A stretch of 64,000 nucleotides of DNA from Penicillus capitatus (Eukaryota; Chlorophyta). The notes under the pieces were generated by a model that saw only the letters and a list, made by a program, of their open reading frames with translations, did no database searches and was not told the DNA's origin. Position numbers and translations under genes: made by a program. Location: contig OZ287701.1 of NCBI GenBank assembly GCA_965649825.1, positions 310,001-374,000 of the forward strand, read 5' to 3'. Shown in pieces: positions 1 to 12,442 of this stretch. Positions within the stretch are counted from its first letter, which is position 1. The number at the start of each line of letters is the position of its first letter.

Positions 1-415
1 TGATGACCTTCTCATCAGGTTCGGAAGATTCTCCACAGAACAGCGCCTTCCACGATCGTTTCTTCTGGGCCGACGGAAGGCTTCCCTCGTAAATGGTGTC
101 GTAGCCTTTTGCCTTCGCTTTTTCTTCTCGGAGCCTTTCCTTCAAGGTCAGGATCTCTTGTGTGAGGTAGACGGATCGAGATCGCAGTGTCTTTATGTTG
201 TTCATCAGCTGAACGATGTTCAGACCGGACGCTTGAAACGCTTTGATGGCTTCGTTTGTCTCGGCGTCGTCTTTGCACGAATTTCTCTCTTCGTGATCGT
301 CGTGTTCCTTTTGAAGCGTCTTTTCGTGCGAGGATGCGACAACAATCGAAAACACGCAAATGCACAAGAGCAAGAAAAGGGTAGAGTCAATTGCTCTTCT
401 TCCGCAGATTGCCAT
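1..415 (-). CDS. Secreted or membrane-anchored coiled-coil protein, N-terminal part (runs off the left edge)
   Basis: An ATG at 415-413 opens a frame of 138 codons that is still open at base 1, so the gene is cut by the window edge. Residues 11-28 are strongly hydrophobic after a basic start (MAICGRRAID) and look like a signal peptide ending near ASS. Residues about 30-55 are acidic and charged. Residues about 60-104 show heptad-like leucine spacing (LNIVQLMNNIKTL, ILTLKERLREEKAKAKG), which suggests a coiled coil. No enzymatic motif is visible and I do not recognise the family. The two other minus-strand frames over this stretch lack a signal sequence and a sensible composition. The product is probably exported or anchored; the function is unknown. 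Confidence 0.6.
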   Translation of the reverse strand, partial: MAICGRRAIDSTLFLLLCICVFSIVVASSHEKTLQKEHDDHEERNSCKDDAETNEAIKAFQASGLNIVQLMNNIKTLRSRSVYLTQEILTLKERLREEKAKAKGYDTIYEGSLPSAQKKRSWKALFCGESSEPDEKVI

Positions 416-1144
416 CGTTGCGAGTGCTTTCGGTGTGGATAGACTTAGTTTTTTGTACGGCTTGGCAAACTGTTTGCTGCTTAAGTCGAATCGGAAACAA
501 AATGCTTCGAAACGTAAAACACGTGACAGTCGCGAAAGATGTCGGATGGCACAGGCGAAGAGGAGACTATCGTTTGGAAGCCGAGTTGCCTGAAGACGCA
601 AGCGAACGCGAAACGTTGGAAGCTAAAACCTCTATCCATCTTCTATGTCGCCAATCTTGATGTGACTGGCCAGTCATGAGATTATCGAAGCGTTTTCGTT
701 CTAGATTCGCTTATTTGAGGCCTATCACACAGTGGCCGAAAAGTTCACACCTTTGTATCTTGCTTTTCGCAGGTGAATTGAAAGAGTGATTGGGTCAGGC
801 GACACAGAGATCGTAGAGTTGTTCAAGTACTTCTTTTCGTCTAACGCTCAGCGAGACGGACAGTTGACACAAATGTATCTTTGTGATCTTGCACACGCTA
901 ATGTGGACGATCGGGTGATCACAGAGCCGAACTGTACGCTGACTCACGACCATATCGTCATCTCGAGAGCGTGGATCAGCTCCAGAATTGCCACTCTATC
1001 ACAGCTTTCCCTTTGAATTGTTGCTATTCTCGTAGATGAGCGAAACGCTCGACAGGTCTTGTCGCGGTAGCAAGAATCCAGCGAAATGTTGTCATTAAGC
1101 TGCCAGCCGATGCAAGACTCGCACCGTTGCGTTTGGCACGCTTA
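416..1144. other. Intergenic region between divergent genes
   Basis: This lies between the minus-strand coiled-coil gene and the plus-strand acyltransferase, so it should hold both promoters. Small open frames of 60-90 codons occur here, but none has a motif, signal sequence or duplicate copy. I see no RNA gene or repeat. Confidence 0.5.
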
Positions 1145-2799
1145 ATGACGTCGATTCCTGCCGATTCCGAAAAGGCGATGTCCGTCGAGCTCGTGCGCGA
1201 ACAATGGATAGCGCCTGCAAACATAGAGGCAGAGACGTTCCTTCTGTCGCCTCTCGACCTCGATGGCCTCAGTGGTCGGATGACGCTGTCTTGGCCAATG
1301 TTCTTTAGCTACGACATCGACGCGACGCGTCTCGGCAAGGCCCTTTCCGCGCTGTGTGCCAAGTATCCGATCCTCTGCGGCAGACTTCACTCGGATGACG
1401 ACACGCGTTTCGTTGTCAAGGTGCCGCAGCAGCTCTCGAGGATTCCAGTCCGATGGACTGAGCAGGTCGACCCTGGCCACCCCGAAGCATTCGGGTTCCC
1501 CTTCTCCGAGATGAAAGCAGACATGACAGTGGCTGCAGCCATTCTGAAGCATGGACAGATCACGGCTCCCACCGCCGATTTCCCTGTGGATCCGGCAGTT
1601 CCTTTCTTCATGGAGACCGTAGACACGGAGGCGTTTCTGAGGTCCTCTTCTGCCGACCGGTGTTCGCGAAGGGGACATTGGATGGCGCGTAGGGGAGAGG
1701 CGTCTTCGTTCAGCGCGCGGTTGACGCATTTCTGTGACAGCTGTGCTGTCACCCTCACCGTCTCACACATGATGGCGGATGCCCAGCGACTTCTGCTTCT
1801 GTACAAGGACCTGGGCCTTGCGTACCGCGGCGAAGCCATTCCAGATCGGTGTCACGACAGATCCTGTCTGTGGCCAGATCGACTGGCTCAGCACTACACT
1901 TTCATGGGAGAAGAGGTAGCCAATCTCCCGAGAAAGGCTGCGAGGCAGATCGGCACTCCGACTTTCCCAACGTACCCTCAAGACTTCTCCTGTGTCGAGG
2001 CCCTCTACTTCCCCAAGGTTCAATCTGTCTTGGAGTGGTTTCCATGCAGTCCCATCCGTTGACGATGCAGGATGTGTTGGAGTCCATGAAAGCGATCGCG
2101 AAGCCGTTTCTCTCCGAATCGCAGTTTGTCTCGACAAACGACGCCCTGATGGCGTTCATGTGGATGCTGCAGTGCGAGATTCGAGAGCAGAGAAGCCGCC
2201 CCGTCGTCAACGGAAAGGACTTGGGCATTGGATGCACGACAGTGAGCATAACGCTGGAATTCCGGATCAACGGACTGGATCTGATCCCCGAGAACTACTT
2301 CGGCAACGGCTTCGGATCTGCTCTGCCCTCGTCCGAGGATCTGGACCTCGATGACAGCAAAGCTCTGTCAGAGGTATTTGCTCAGCTCTGTCTGCTGGTT
2401 CGCCGACATGTGACAGCATTCAGAAGGGAGCCTCGGGTGGCGGCTCAGTACGTCCTCTCTTGTTACCACGCCGTGAACAGTGGCGACTGCTCTGTATCGT
2501 TCGAGGGATACAGGGGCGGTCTCACGAACCTTATGAAGACGTCCGTTTTGGAAAGCGACTTTGGACAGGGGCCTCCCGGATTGGCCTTCTTTCCGATGGG
2601 CTCCCCACTGATTGGCAGCATTGGTACTGCCGGACCAGGACCGGGAGAGGGAGAGGGTGTGATGGTCCATGTGCAACTTACTGGACAGCAGCGGTCGAGA
2701 ATAAAAGACTCTCAGATCGCGAAGCAGTTCGCTCCAGGAATGAAGCAACTCTACACCGACATCACGGAGGATGAGCTCCGGTATTTGATTCACTCCTGA
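1145..2799 (+). CDS. BAHD-type (HXXXD) acyl-CoA-dependent acyltransferase
   Basis: Two exons, 1145-2017 and 2071-2799, joined by a 53-nt phase-0 GT-AG intron, give 533 aa. This is in the usual 430-550 aa range of the BAHD family. The N-terminal beta-strand region matches the family (VREQWIAPANIEA, then LLSPLDLDGL). The catalytic HXXXD motif is HMMAD near residue 208, in the context TVSHMMADA. The second family motif, normally DFGWG, is DFGQG near residue 454. Exon 2 has the typical STNDALMAFMW helix. BAHD enzymes transfer acyl groups from acyl-CoA to alcohols or amines in the cytosol; the substrate cannot be read from sequence. A nearer acceptor at 2049 would also keep the frame, but the intron would be only 32 nt. 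The last ~150 bp of coding sequence and the 3' flank recur at 30.57-30.87 kb. Confidence 0.85.
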
Positions 2800-4022
2800 C
2801 TCGATGCGTTCGTTTTGATCGAAGAGAGCAGACGTTGGTTGTTTGACGGGTTGTCTCTTAGGCTGAATCTAGCGATTGGCCAAGGCTGTGCGACCAGTAC
2901 GCGAACTGACTGCTCTGTCTTCAACCGAACTAACGTGACAGGTTGGCAAGTGCCGCAACGTCATTCGGCCGGCTTCCAATATCTGCCCTTCGTCGTTCGA
3001 GAACGGAACCGGCGTGCAGGCTCCGTTGCTGGCGGCTACGCATCACGCGCTAGGAAGATGGTTGCAAGGGAGGACAAGGTCAATGAAGCTCACCGGCAAC
3101 TGCCATCGGGTAACGAACCACGAGAACGGGCGGCACGTTTTCGAAGAAGGATCTCCGATGGACTATACGCTTCGACAAGGACTTGCGATTAGCGCCGGTA
3201 GCTTAGCGATCGTCGTGGTGATCGCCGGGACGGGCGTCGTCACGATGGAAGGAGAACAGAGGGTGTAGATCGAGTGTGATTGCACAGAAGGGGATCTTGA
3301 CATCCGGCTGCCTGTCCGAAGCACATCCAGAGTTGTGCTGACCGAGCCTGCGACGCCTAGAGCCGCGAGATGATCGTCAGAGATTGATTTAGCGATCGGT
3401 GCTCATGACTGCAAGTCTGATGCATCATTCACTAGAAACTACTCCGCCGCTCAGTGCCAAGAGGTACGTGTTACTCTGCGTTTCAATGGAGATCTACCTA
3501 CATTGCATCATGTATGGGTAGGGACAGGACGGTCCTCTCTCTGCGCCTCATACCAGACATCTTACAGAAAGACGCTGTGGATGGAACGTCAGCTGTGCAG
3601 TGGCGAGTTTGGCGATTTCCTCGTGTTTATCGCCTCGTTTTTCGTTGTCCATGCCCTGTCTATCTTCACCGAGTGCAGCGGCGTCCCTTCGGACATCTGA
3701 ACGCGTTTCTCCACCTCAACATTCCACCCTTGTCTGCACATGTCGTCTATTCTGTCATGTCTTACCCATCCACGATCTTTTGACTTGGAGCCTGTTCTCA
3801 TAAGACTGTCAGATGTATCATTCTTTCTCTGTTTCGGCGACTGTCGTTGTTCTCTGCACCGCTGCGCTGCTGCTGCGCTTCACTGCCTGAAGCTCTGCAT
3901 CCTGTCAAGACAGCATGATGCAGCTGTCTTTTCATGAAAACGGATCTATCGCTCATAAATGAATCGCGTCTCGCGAGACAACTCATTCTGCGGCTTTCCC
4001 TTTAGTGTTTCTCGTCCTCAAA
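2800..4022. other. Intergenic region
   Basis: The first ~155 bp (to about 2955) is the 3' flank of the acyltransferase, duplicated at 30740-30870. The rest holds only short frames without recognisable domains. The promoter of the following gene should lie just before 4023. Confidence 0.5.
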
Positions 4023-7000
4023 ATGCGACGAACTCTGTCTCATCTGCGATTCTGCTTTCTGTGTGCCATGTTCGCACACGGAGTCGGAATACTACGCGCC
4101 GTCCAAAGCGCCTCCACGCGTCCACCCGATGTCGGGTCTGCGAGCGACGGTTCCTCAACGCTGCCTTCGTCGAAGCTTTCTGCAGTGCTGTCCTTGTTTT
4201 AGACCAAACGCTCGGAGAACAGCCTCCCGCCTTCACGGCAACGCCTCCACACCTCTCGACGAAACGCGTTCAAAACGTACTGCTCGAACACGTCCCGCGT
4301 CAAGGGCATTAACCGCATTTTTTTTCGCTTGTAGGCGGCAAACGAAGCGCGCTCGCTACAGTCTGGCGCGTCCATCCATGAGAACGCGGCAGGTCAGGCC
4401 TCCTTTCCCCGTTGTGTACATTGCTAGAGCCGAGAGGTCGCTTCCGTGCTGTAGATTTCAATTGCGACTTGACGAGCGAGACCAGAGATCGATACATATC
4501 ACCAGTCGATCAGACATGGCTCATTACCGACGCCGTCCTTAAGGAGGTCGGTAGCGACTTGCAGAGAATTGTCAACTGCACAAAGGACGGCGATGTGATC
4601 CTTTTTGATGTGACCGGGGTCATCCAGCCATCTTCGCTTGTCATTATTCCGTGGCGTCTGACTCTATCCACCCACGCTGTCGGCGCTCACTCCAATGGCG
4701 GCGACTCTTCGAGTTCAAGGGCAAAGACAAGATTCACGTGTCCTCGGAAGAACGCCGGCCTCTTTCTTGTGCGGTAAGGCCGCACCGAAGGAAAACGTCA
4801 CCTCACTCTTTCGCTGTAGAGCCAAAAGCGTCACGTTCACTGATCTTGTCCTTGAGGGGTGCACCTTCGACAGCAGAGATGAAGTTCGGTCGGTCATCGA
4901 AGTCTCGCAGTGTGAAGATCAAAACAGCACAGGGCTCGTAGCTCTGCATCGCGTTACGCTACGCAAGAATACACTGATCTCAGCCTCGGGGCTTCGTATG
5001 TCCGCGTCATCGTGTTCTGAATTGGAGATGACTGACGTCGAGATCGAAGAAAACGTCTGCTCGGGCGACGGGTGTGGAGTCCTCCTTGCGAGCAAAGGCA
5101 GTTTGCACAACTGCACTGTGTCCCGAAACAAAGTGGTGGAATCTGACAAGCAACAACCGTCCTTGCTATATGCACTGGCGTCATCCAATACCACGATGAA
5201 AGGATTCGTGGCTTACGAAAACGACCTCACCGTCGTTCGAGTTGAAGACGCCGTCATTTCTTTGTCTAAGGCGTCGTTCAATCGGAACTCCGCAGAAAAG
5301 AAAAACGCCGAAGACATGAAGCTCTCCTGCTTTCATTCGATCAGGTCGTCTGCCGCAATGCGCAGATGCACTTTCTTTCCAAATAAAGGCGCTAACGGAT
5401 CTTCCACTAACGACAAAGAGGTGAACGCTGAGCTTGAATCGTCTTTCCAAAGGAAAATCAGCGTCTGGAATGGTAGCTGCCTTTACGCTGAGAGCTCCGA
5501 TGTGACGTTTGAAAACACTGCCGCAACCAGCAACGCGGGGACCAACGGCGGATTCATGCACGCGTCGGAATCCAATGTGACGTTCAAGAACTTTACCGCG
5601 ACCAACAACAGTGCAGGGTCTGCTGGTGGATTCATGATCGCGCGGGACTCAGACGTGACAGTGAAGAACTTCTCCGCGACAAACAACAGCGCTGGGTCTG
5701 AAGGCGGATTCATGTACGCGTGGCGCTCGAAAATGAGCCTGGCGAACAACTTTACCGCGACAAACAACAGCGCTGGGTCTGAAGGCGGATTCATGTACGC
5801 GTGGCGCTCGAAAATGAGCCTGGCGAACAACTTTACCGCGACAAACAACAGCGCTGGGTCTGAAGGCGGATTCATGTACGCGTGGCGCTCGAAAATGAGC
5901 CTGGCGAACTTTACCGCGACAAACAACAGCGCTGGGTCTGAAGGCGGATTCATGTACGCGTGGCGCTCGAAAATGAGCCTGGCGAACTTTACCGCGACAA
6001 ACAACAGCGCTGGGTCAGATGGCGGATTCATGTTCGCGCGGGACTCAGACGTGACAGTGAAGAACTTCTCCGCGACAAACAACAGCGCTGGGTCTGAAGG
6101 CGGATTCATGTACGCGTGGCGCTCGAAAATGAGCCTGGCGAACAACTTTACCGCGACAAACAACAGCGCTGGGTCTGAAGGCGGATTCATGTACGCGTGG
6201 CGCTCGAAAATGAGCCTGGCGAACTTTACCGCGACAAACAACAGCGCTGGGTCTGAAGGCGGATTCATGTACGCGTGGCGCTCGAAAATGAGCCTGGCGA
6301 ACTTTACCGCGACAAACAACAGCGCTGGGTCTGAAGGCGGATTCATGTACGCGTGGCGCTCGAAAATGAGCCTGGCGAACTTTACCGCGACAAACAACAG
6401 CGCTGGGTCAGATGGCGGATTCATGTTCGCGCGGGACTCAGACGTGACAGTGAAGAACTTCTCCGCGACAAACAACAGCGCTGGGTCTGAAGGCGGATTC
6501 ATGTACGCGTGGCGCTCGAAAATGAGCCTGGCGAACAACTTTACCGCGACAAACAACAGCGCTGGGTCTGAAGGCGGATTCATGTACGCGTGGCGCTCGA
6601 AAATGAGCCTGGCGAACTTTACCGCGACAAACAACAGCGCTGGGTCTGAAGGCGGATTCATGTACGCGTGGCGCTCGAAAATGAGCCTGGCGAACTTTAC
6701 CGCGACAAACAACAGCGCTGGGTCTGAAGGCGGATTCATGTACGCGTGGCGCTCGAAAATGAGCCTGGCGAACTTTACCGCGACAAACAACAGCGCTGGG
6801 TCAGATGGCGGATTCATGTACGCGCGGGACTCAGACGTGACAGTGAAGAACTTCTCCGCGACAAACAACAGCGCGGGGTATGATGGCGGATTCATGTACG
6901 CGCGGGACTCAGACGTGACAGTGGAGAACTTCTCCGCGACAAACAACAGTGCGGGGTATGATGGCGGATTCATGTACGCGTCGGAATCCAATGTGAGGCT

Positions 7001-10000
7001 GGAGAACTTCTCCGCGACAAACAACAGTGCAGTGTCAAATGGCGGATTCATGTGCGCTTTGGAATCCAATGTGAGGCTAGAGAACTTCTCCGCGACAAAC
7101 AACAGCGCGGGGTATCCTGGCGGATTCATGTACGCGCTGGACTCAGACGTGAGGCTGGAGAACTTTACGGCGATCAACAACAACGCTGAGTCTGATGGCG
7201 GATTCATGATCGCGCGGGACTCAGACGTGACAGTGGAGAACTTCTCCGCGACAAACAACAGTGCGGGGTCAGATGGCGGATTCATGATCGCGCTGGACTC
7301 AGACGTGACAGTGGAGAACTTTACCGCGACCAACAACAACGCGTTGTCTGCTGGCGGATTCATGATCGCTCGGGACTCAGACGTGACAGTGGAGAACTTT
7401 ACCGCGACAAACAACAGTGCGGGGTCAGATGGCGGATTCATGATCGCGCAGGACTCAGACGTGAGGCTGGAGAACTTTACCGCGGCCAACAACAGCGCTG
7501 AGTCTGATGGCGGATTCATGTACGCGTCGGAATCCAATGTGACGTTCAAGAACTTTACGGCGACCAACAACAACGCTGAGTCTGATGGCGGATTCATGTA
7601 CGCGTCGGAATCCAATGTGACGTTCAAGAACTTTACGGCGACCAACAACAGCGCTGAGTCTGCTGGCGGATTCATGTACGCGTCGGAATCCAATGTGACG
7701 TTCAAGAACTTTACGGCGACCAACAACAACGCTGAGTCTGATGGCGGATTCATGTACGCGCTGGACTCAGACGTGAGGCTGGAGAACTTTACGGCGACCA
7801 ATAACAACGCTGAGTCTGATGGCGGATTCATGTACGCGTCGGAATCCAATGTGAGGCTGGAGAACTTTACGGCGACCAACAACAACGCTGAGTCTGATGG
7901 CGGATTCATGTACGCGCTGGACTCATACGTGAGGCTGGAGAACTTTACCGCGACCAACAACAACGCGTTGTCTGCTGGCGGATTCATGTTCTCAGAAGGT
8001 TCGACGGTGTTGTTCGAGTATACAAACGCTAACAACAGCAGTGCGGAGAATGGCGGATTCGTGTGCGCAAAGAAATCGAAGGTGCAGTTCGAACACACAA
8101 ATGCAGCATGCAACGACGCTGAAAATTTCGGTGGATTCATGTCCGTTACGCATTCGACAGTGACTCTGGATAACACGAACGCCACCAGCAACACTGCAAG
8201 TGATGGCGGGTTCATGTTCGTCAAAGATTCGACGGCGATTCTGAACCATACAATCGCGAAGAGAAACACCGCACTGAATGGAGGGTTCGTGTTTGCGAAG
8301 AAATCAAACGCGAAGCTGGAGGAAACGAACGCGGTTCGTAACACCGCTGAAAAGAAAGGCGGGTTCGTCTACGCAGAACGATCGATAATAACCTTGGTAG
8401 ACTTGAAAGCGGCGAACAGTGGCTCCAGATCCGGAGGATTAATCTACGCTCGGGAGTCCTGCCAAAGAATTAGACGGTCGCAGTGGTCCTCGAGCATATC
8501 GACAACGTCTGGCGGGTTTGCAGCGGCAACAGATGGCAGCTCAATATTCATAAATGACTCCACTATTGTCCGAGAAAAGTCTAGAGACGGCGGAGCGATC
8601 TGGTTAAAGAAATCTCACTTGGCAGCCCACAATCTGTCCATAGCTCACTGCGAAGCCGACAATGGCGGCGGCGTAATGGGTGTCGACTCGTCAACTTTGC
8701 TTTGTGCCGAATGCGTGCTTCACGACAACTCGGCGAAGAGAGGAAACGGTGGCGGAATTTACTTTGACGCCGACCCCAAACAAACTCTCGCTTTGCAGCT
8801 GATCAAAGGCCGCATCGAGAACAACACGGCCAGACTAGGAGGTATGGAATCGTTTTGGAAAGGCAAGCTGCTGATACGACTTGCCTTCAGGAGGTCTTTT
8901 CTTTGTGTGTGAACAAGAGAACATCGACTGTCCCCTCATGGCTCTGGCGGGCACACAACTCTCGGGCAATGTGGCAGGTTTTGGCGGAGGAGCTGTCTTC
9001 GTCGGCTACCCTGAAGCCATTCGCATTCGCTGCTCCAACACCTCGTCGGATGCCAGTTCAGTCTTCTACGAGGAGAAAGAGTGGAAAACACTGCACAGTG
9101 TGAAGTCGATCGATGACGCCTGTCCTGAATGGAAAGGGAACAGCGCAAAAGTCTATGGAGCAGACATTGCAACGTATGCCGCAAGCGCACGGATGACGAT
9201 CGAGGATGCCAATAACTCCGTCTGCGAGAGCGGAGGTGAAGAATGTGTGATAGAAGGGTATCGAGCCGGTACAAAGCTGCCAACGGCGACGGTGACGCTG
9301 TTGGACCATTTGCATCAAGAACGCACGACAAGTTACCAACCAGTTGCGGCCAACATGTCTTCGGCGATGGAGGGAACGTTGAGTGGATCTCTCCTTCTGT
9401 CGATGGACGAAGGGAACTGTACGTTTCAATCCATCAGATCCTACGTCTCTCCGGGTGAGTACAAGCTGACCATCGAGTTTGGTCAAACGGAGATCGAGAG
9501 CATCGGGCTTACTCTGATAGTGCGAAACTGTTCCGCCGGCGAGAGTATGTCGGACGCTGGAATCTGTCTGGAGTGCAGCATCACGACCTACAACTTTCCC
9601 CGTTTAGAAAAAGGATGCAAGCCTTGTCCGGAGAATGGCAATTGCGAGTCCAAAGTCATTACCCCAAACAATGGTTACTGGCATCAGATGCCGTGCTCTG
9701 CCCACTTGCACAGATGCCTTCCGGCCTCCGCCTGCGAATCCGAAGATCGATCCGAGAAGCTGGTTGATGCAGTCCGCAATCTCACCAGCTGCGATTTGGA
9801 CGAAACATGGATTGAGAATTACACGCAAGCGCAGTGCGCGGAGGTGAGCTGCACTGTCTGCCGTCTCTTCAGATCTCCTGAAATACTGCTGTTCATTCTG
9901 CAAGGGTAACGGCGGCCCGCTCTGCAGATCGTGCTTGAAAGGATTCGGCTCTGGCCTGTCTTCGGAGTGCAGAAAGTGCCTGAAGGGGTTCTTCAATACG

Positions 10001-11549
10001 GCCTACATTCTGATGTCGGCTCTCTTTCTCTTGGGACTGACTGCCATCACGATCCACGGCACACTCAGCGCTTTGCGCGGAGACGCGCGGAGGATCCCAA
10101 GTCAGGGCGAGCCCTCGTCTTCGTCAGTGGGAGCGAGAGACTCTCCACTCCTCGAACAAGAAGTGAGTGCAGGATGCCGTCGTTGCCGCATCGCTCAAAT
10201 CGTGCGTTTTAGGGTCAGGCGGATGACGGAGTGCCTGCGTCTGAGAAAGTCCTTGCGAAGTGGAAGGCCGTCGAAATGTTCAAGGTCTAGGCCAAACCTC
10301 CTGTGTCTGTCTCACTTCATCTTTTTGCAGATTACCCTGAGCTACACTCAAGTTACTGTCCTGCTGGCTTCCCTCGACGTTGGATGGGCTTTTTCTCTGA
10401 TCGTCATGGCGGGAGCAGCAGGTGAGTCTAGAGTTCTGGCTGTTTCGCCTCTTGCCGACTGCTTTGCTGGTGTCAGAGTTTTTCGGCGGTCTCGCATCGG
10501 ATGGCATCCGACGCTCTGTCGTGTGCCTGAGCTCGGAGCACCTGTTCTTGCACCCGACGGCATTGGCACTTGTCGTCAACACATGCATCGTACCGTGTGC
10601 CGTGCTTCTCTTCTGGATCGTGTTCTGGGCGATGAAATCGAAGAAGTCTGACGACGGGCTTCAACGCTACCTGGCAAAGAGATGCATGCTGTCGCTCATG
10701 GTCATATGGTACATCACTCTCGTGCCCGTGTTGAAGACCGCGTTGAGCGTCTTCCTCTGTGTCGACGTGCACGACTCGATGGACTTGGAGGAGGTCGACG
10801 CAACGCACAAGTACTGGGCCGTCGACACGGCCCTCGAATGTTATCAAGGCGACCACTTGAAACTCATCTATGCTGTGATCGTCGCCTTTGTGTGTCCAGT
10901 TTACGGCGGACTGCTCGTTCTCTTCGGTGCCTTCCTCGGAGTTTCGGTCAACCACCTTACCGACAAGCAAGGCTGGGGGTACCAGACGACGGGATTCCTT
11001 TATCGCTCATACAAGCTGGATCGTCGTCGCTACTGGGAAGTCGCCATCATCGCGAGAAAGGCCGCCATCGCCTTTCTCGTATTTTGCGCTCATCTCTTCG
11101 ACAGCGCAGTGCCGATCACTGGCGTCGCGTGTTTCATCACACTCGCCATTGCGGCGCAGATTCTGGTGCTGCCTTACCGACATCGTTTTCAAGATCTCAA
11201 TAGAATCGAAGTGGCATCCCTGCTCGTGTCGCTGATGACGACGTTGATCGCTTCAATGCTCAAGGACGAGAACTACCCGGAAAACTACACTCAAGAGCTG
11301 CTGACGGTCGCGTGTGTCTTGCTGAACATCATCACCTTTTCTGTTTTTATATTCTACATTCTCAAGTTCACGGTCGAGTACTTGAAGCACAGTCTCAGAG
11401 AGAAAGGGGAGGATTACGCGCCAGATGCTGGCGTGTTCCGCATTTTGATGCAATGGATCGTCTGCAAGATCAACCATTATATTGCAAAGTTGCGGGCGAC
11501 CCCTGAAGAACCTGAGATTCCAGAGTACTCTGCCGTCGAGGCTGAATAG
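4023..11549 (+). CDS. Giant Pmp-repeat, beta-helix, multi-pass membrane protein
   Basis: Supported exons: 4335-4392, 4455-4773, 4820-8841, 8891-9843, 9905-10162, 10213-10284, 10331-10421 and 10477-11549. They total 6846 nt, an exact multiple of three (2281 aa). A further first exon at 4023 encodes a good signal peptide (MRRTLSHLRFCFLCAMFA), but its donor site is unresolved. Introns are 46-62 nt. Domain order: signal; beta-helix start; about thirty-five repeats of ~26 aa with the GGF(M)x(A) and FTATNN pattern of chlamydial polymorphic membrane proteins; Cys-rich segments (CKPCPENGNCES); an EGF-like piece (GNGGPLCRSC); then roughly eight transmembrane helices over the last three exons and a short cytoplasmic tail. 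The exon layout and the splice alignments match the two minus-strand paralogues at 12-17 kb and 39-44 kb. It probably presents a long beta-solenoid outside the cell; ligand and function are unknown. Confidence 0.8.
5520..7990 (+). repeat. Coding tandem array, 78/81-bp unit with a ~393-bp higher-order unit
   Basis: The basic unit is 78 nt (26 aa); some units have an extra Asn codon (81 nt). From about 5640 to 6830 the units form a higher-order repeat. One ARDSDVTVKNFS unit followed by four AWRSKMSLAN units recurs with periods of about 396 and 393 nt (starts near 5640, 6038 and 6431). Within this part units are almost identical. From about 6830 to 7990 the units diverge into ASESNV, ALDSDV and ARDSDV types. 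Every unit length is a multiple of three, so copy number can change without breaking the frame. Confidence 0.9.
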
Positions 11550-12442
11550 AAAGATTGCGTATTAGAGTCTCTTTTCTTCTTAAGCTGAGCTCTATGACCG
11601 AGCTCAATGTTCAAAGCTGTGACGTGACTTTTCATTTTTTGTCTGCTGAAAATATTGACACACAAGTTTGCATATCATCCAATGAGTGCTACTTGTTCTC
11701 CGAAACAGGCTTTTAAGTTAACGTGACGAAAACACCGCGTCTCTCGGCATCGGTCGCAAGAAGTCGACAAGATGAATCTTTGTTTCGCAAGTACAGTCGG
11801 GTAAACGTCGCCAGACTGTGGCAGAGGGCGGTTCATGCTTCGAGCATTCAATTTTACGCCGAAGACTGGTGTTCCACTCACGGTCAAAAAGACGAGTCTT
11901 GTGTGACTGCGAACATCTGCTCGAGACTTCGGTGCACCTCGTTCGATTGCGCAAGCATCATGGATGCAGCAGACCAATCAACTGCAAATACACACGACAG
12001 CCAAAACTGTGAAGAAAGCGTTCGCTGAAAGCGCCACGTCGTCTTAGAAGTCTAACTCAATATCTATGCTTAAACCAAGTGTTCAAATGCTTAATTCAAT
12101 ATCTATGCTTAAACCAAGTGTTCAAATGCTTAATTCAATATCTATGCTTAAACCAAGTGTTCAAATGCTTAACTCAATATCTATGGAGTTTTCTCGATAA
12201 TTCAGCATGTCACAAAGCAGTTTGCATTCCGCGTGCCTTCCGATTCACACTACTGTGCAATCGGAAAAGTGCATGGAAAGCGAAGACAATAGAAAACGAA
12301 TGCCTTCATCGATGTAGATTACGTAGCTCAATGGTGAGAATTGTAAGACAAGACTAGATGTAGGCGAATGTATTGGGAAGTAACAGCATCAACTGTCCTC
12401 TTTACGCAGCCAGGCCAGAAAGTGAGATGAGAATCAAGTCAT
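11550..12442. other. Convergent intergenic region, left edge of duplication block 1
   Basis: This lies between the 3' ends of two convergent Pmp-type genes. From about 11568 it resembles 37810-38879, which marks the left end of the duplicated block. Short frames here are not conserved as proteins. A 39-bp tandem repeat sits at 12053-12185. Confidence 0.6.
12053..12185. repeat. 39-bp tandem repeat, about 3.4 copies
   Basis: The unit starts TAAYTCAATATCTATGCTTA and repeats at 12053, 12092, 12131 and 12170 (the last copy partial). The matching place in block 2 (about 38575) has a single diverged copy, so the expansion is specific to this block. Confidence 0.9.

Noticed and set aside
5520-7990. 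A CRISPR-like or satellite array
   Set aside because: Units are contiguous coding sequence in frame with no spacers, and the array lies inside a spliced gene.
5483-8344. A 953-codon antisense open frame across the repeat array
   Set aside because: All repeat units are multiples of three, so one stop-free unit makes the whole antisense frame open. The sense strand has the signal peptide, splice structure and paralogues.
9844-9872. A 29-nt intron in the giant Pmp gene
   Set aside because: The next acceptor (9904) gives a 61-nt intron in the right phase, and QCAEGNGGPLC aligns with QCSEGYEGPLC of the paralogues.
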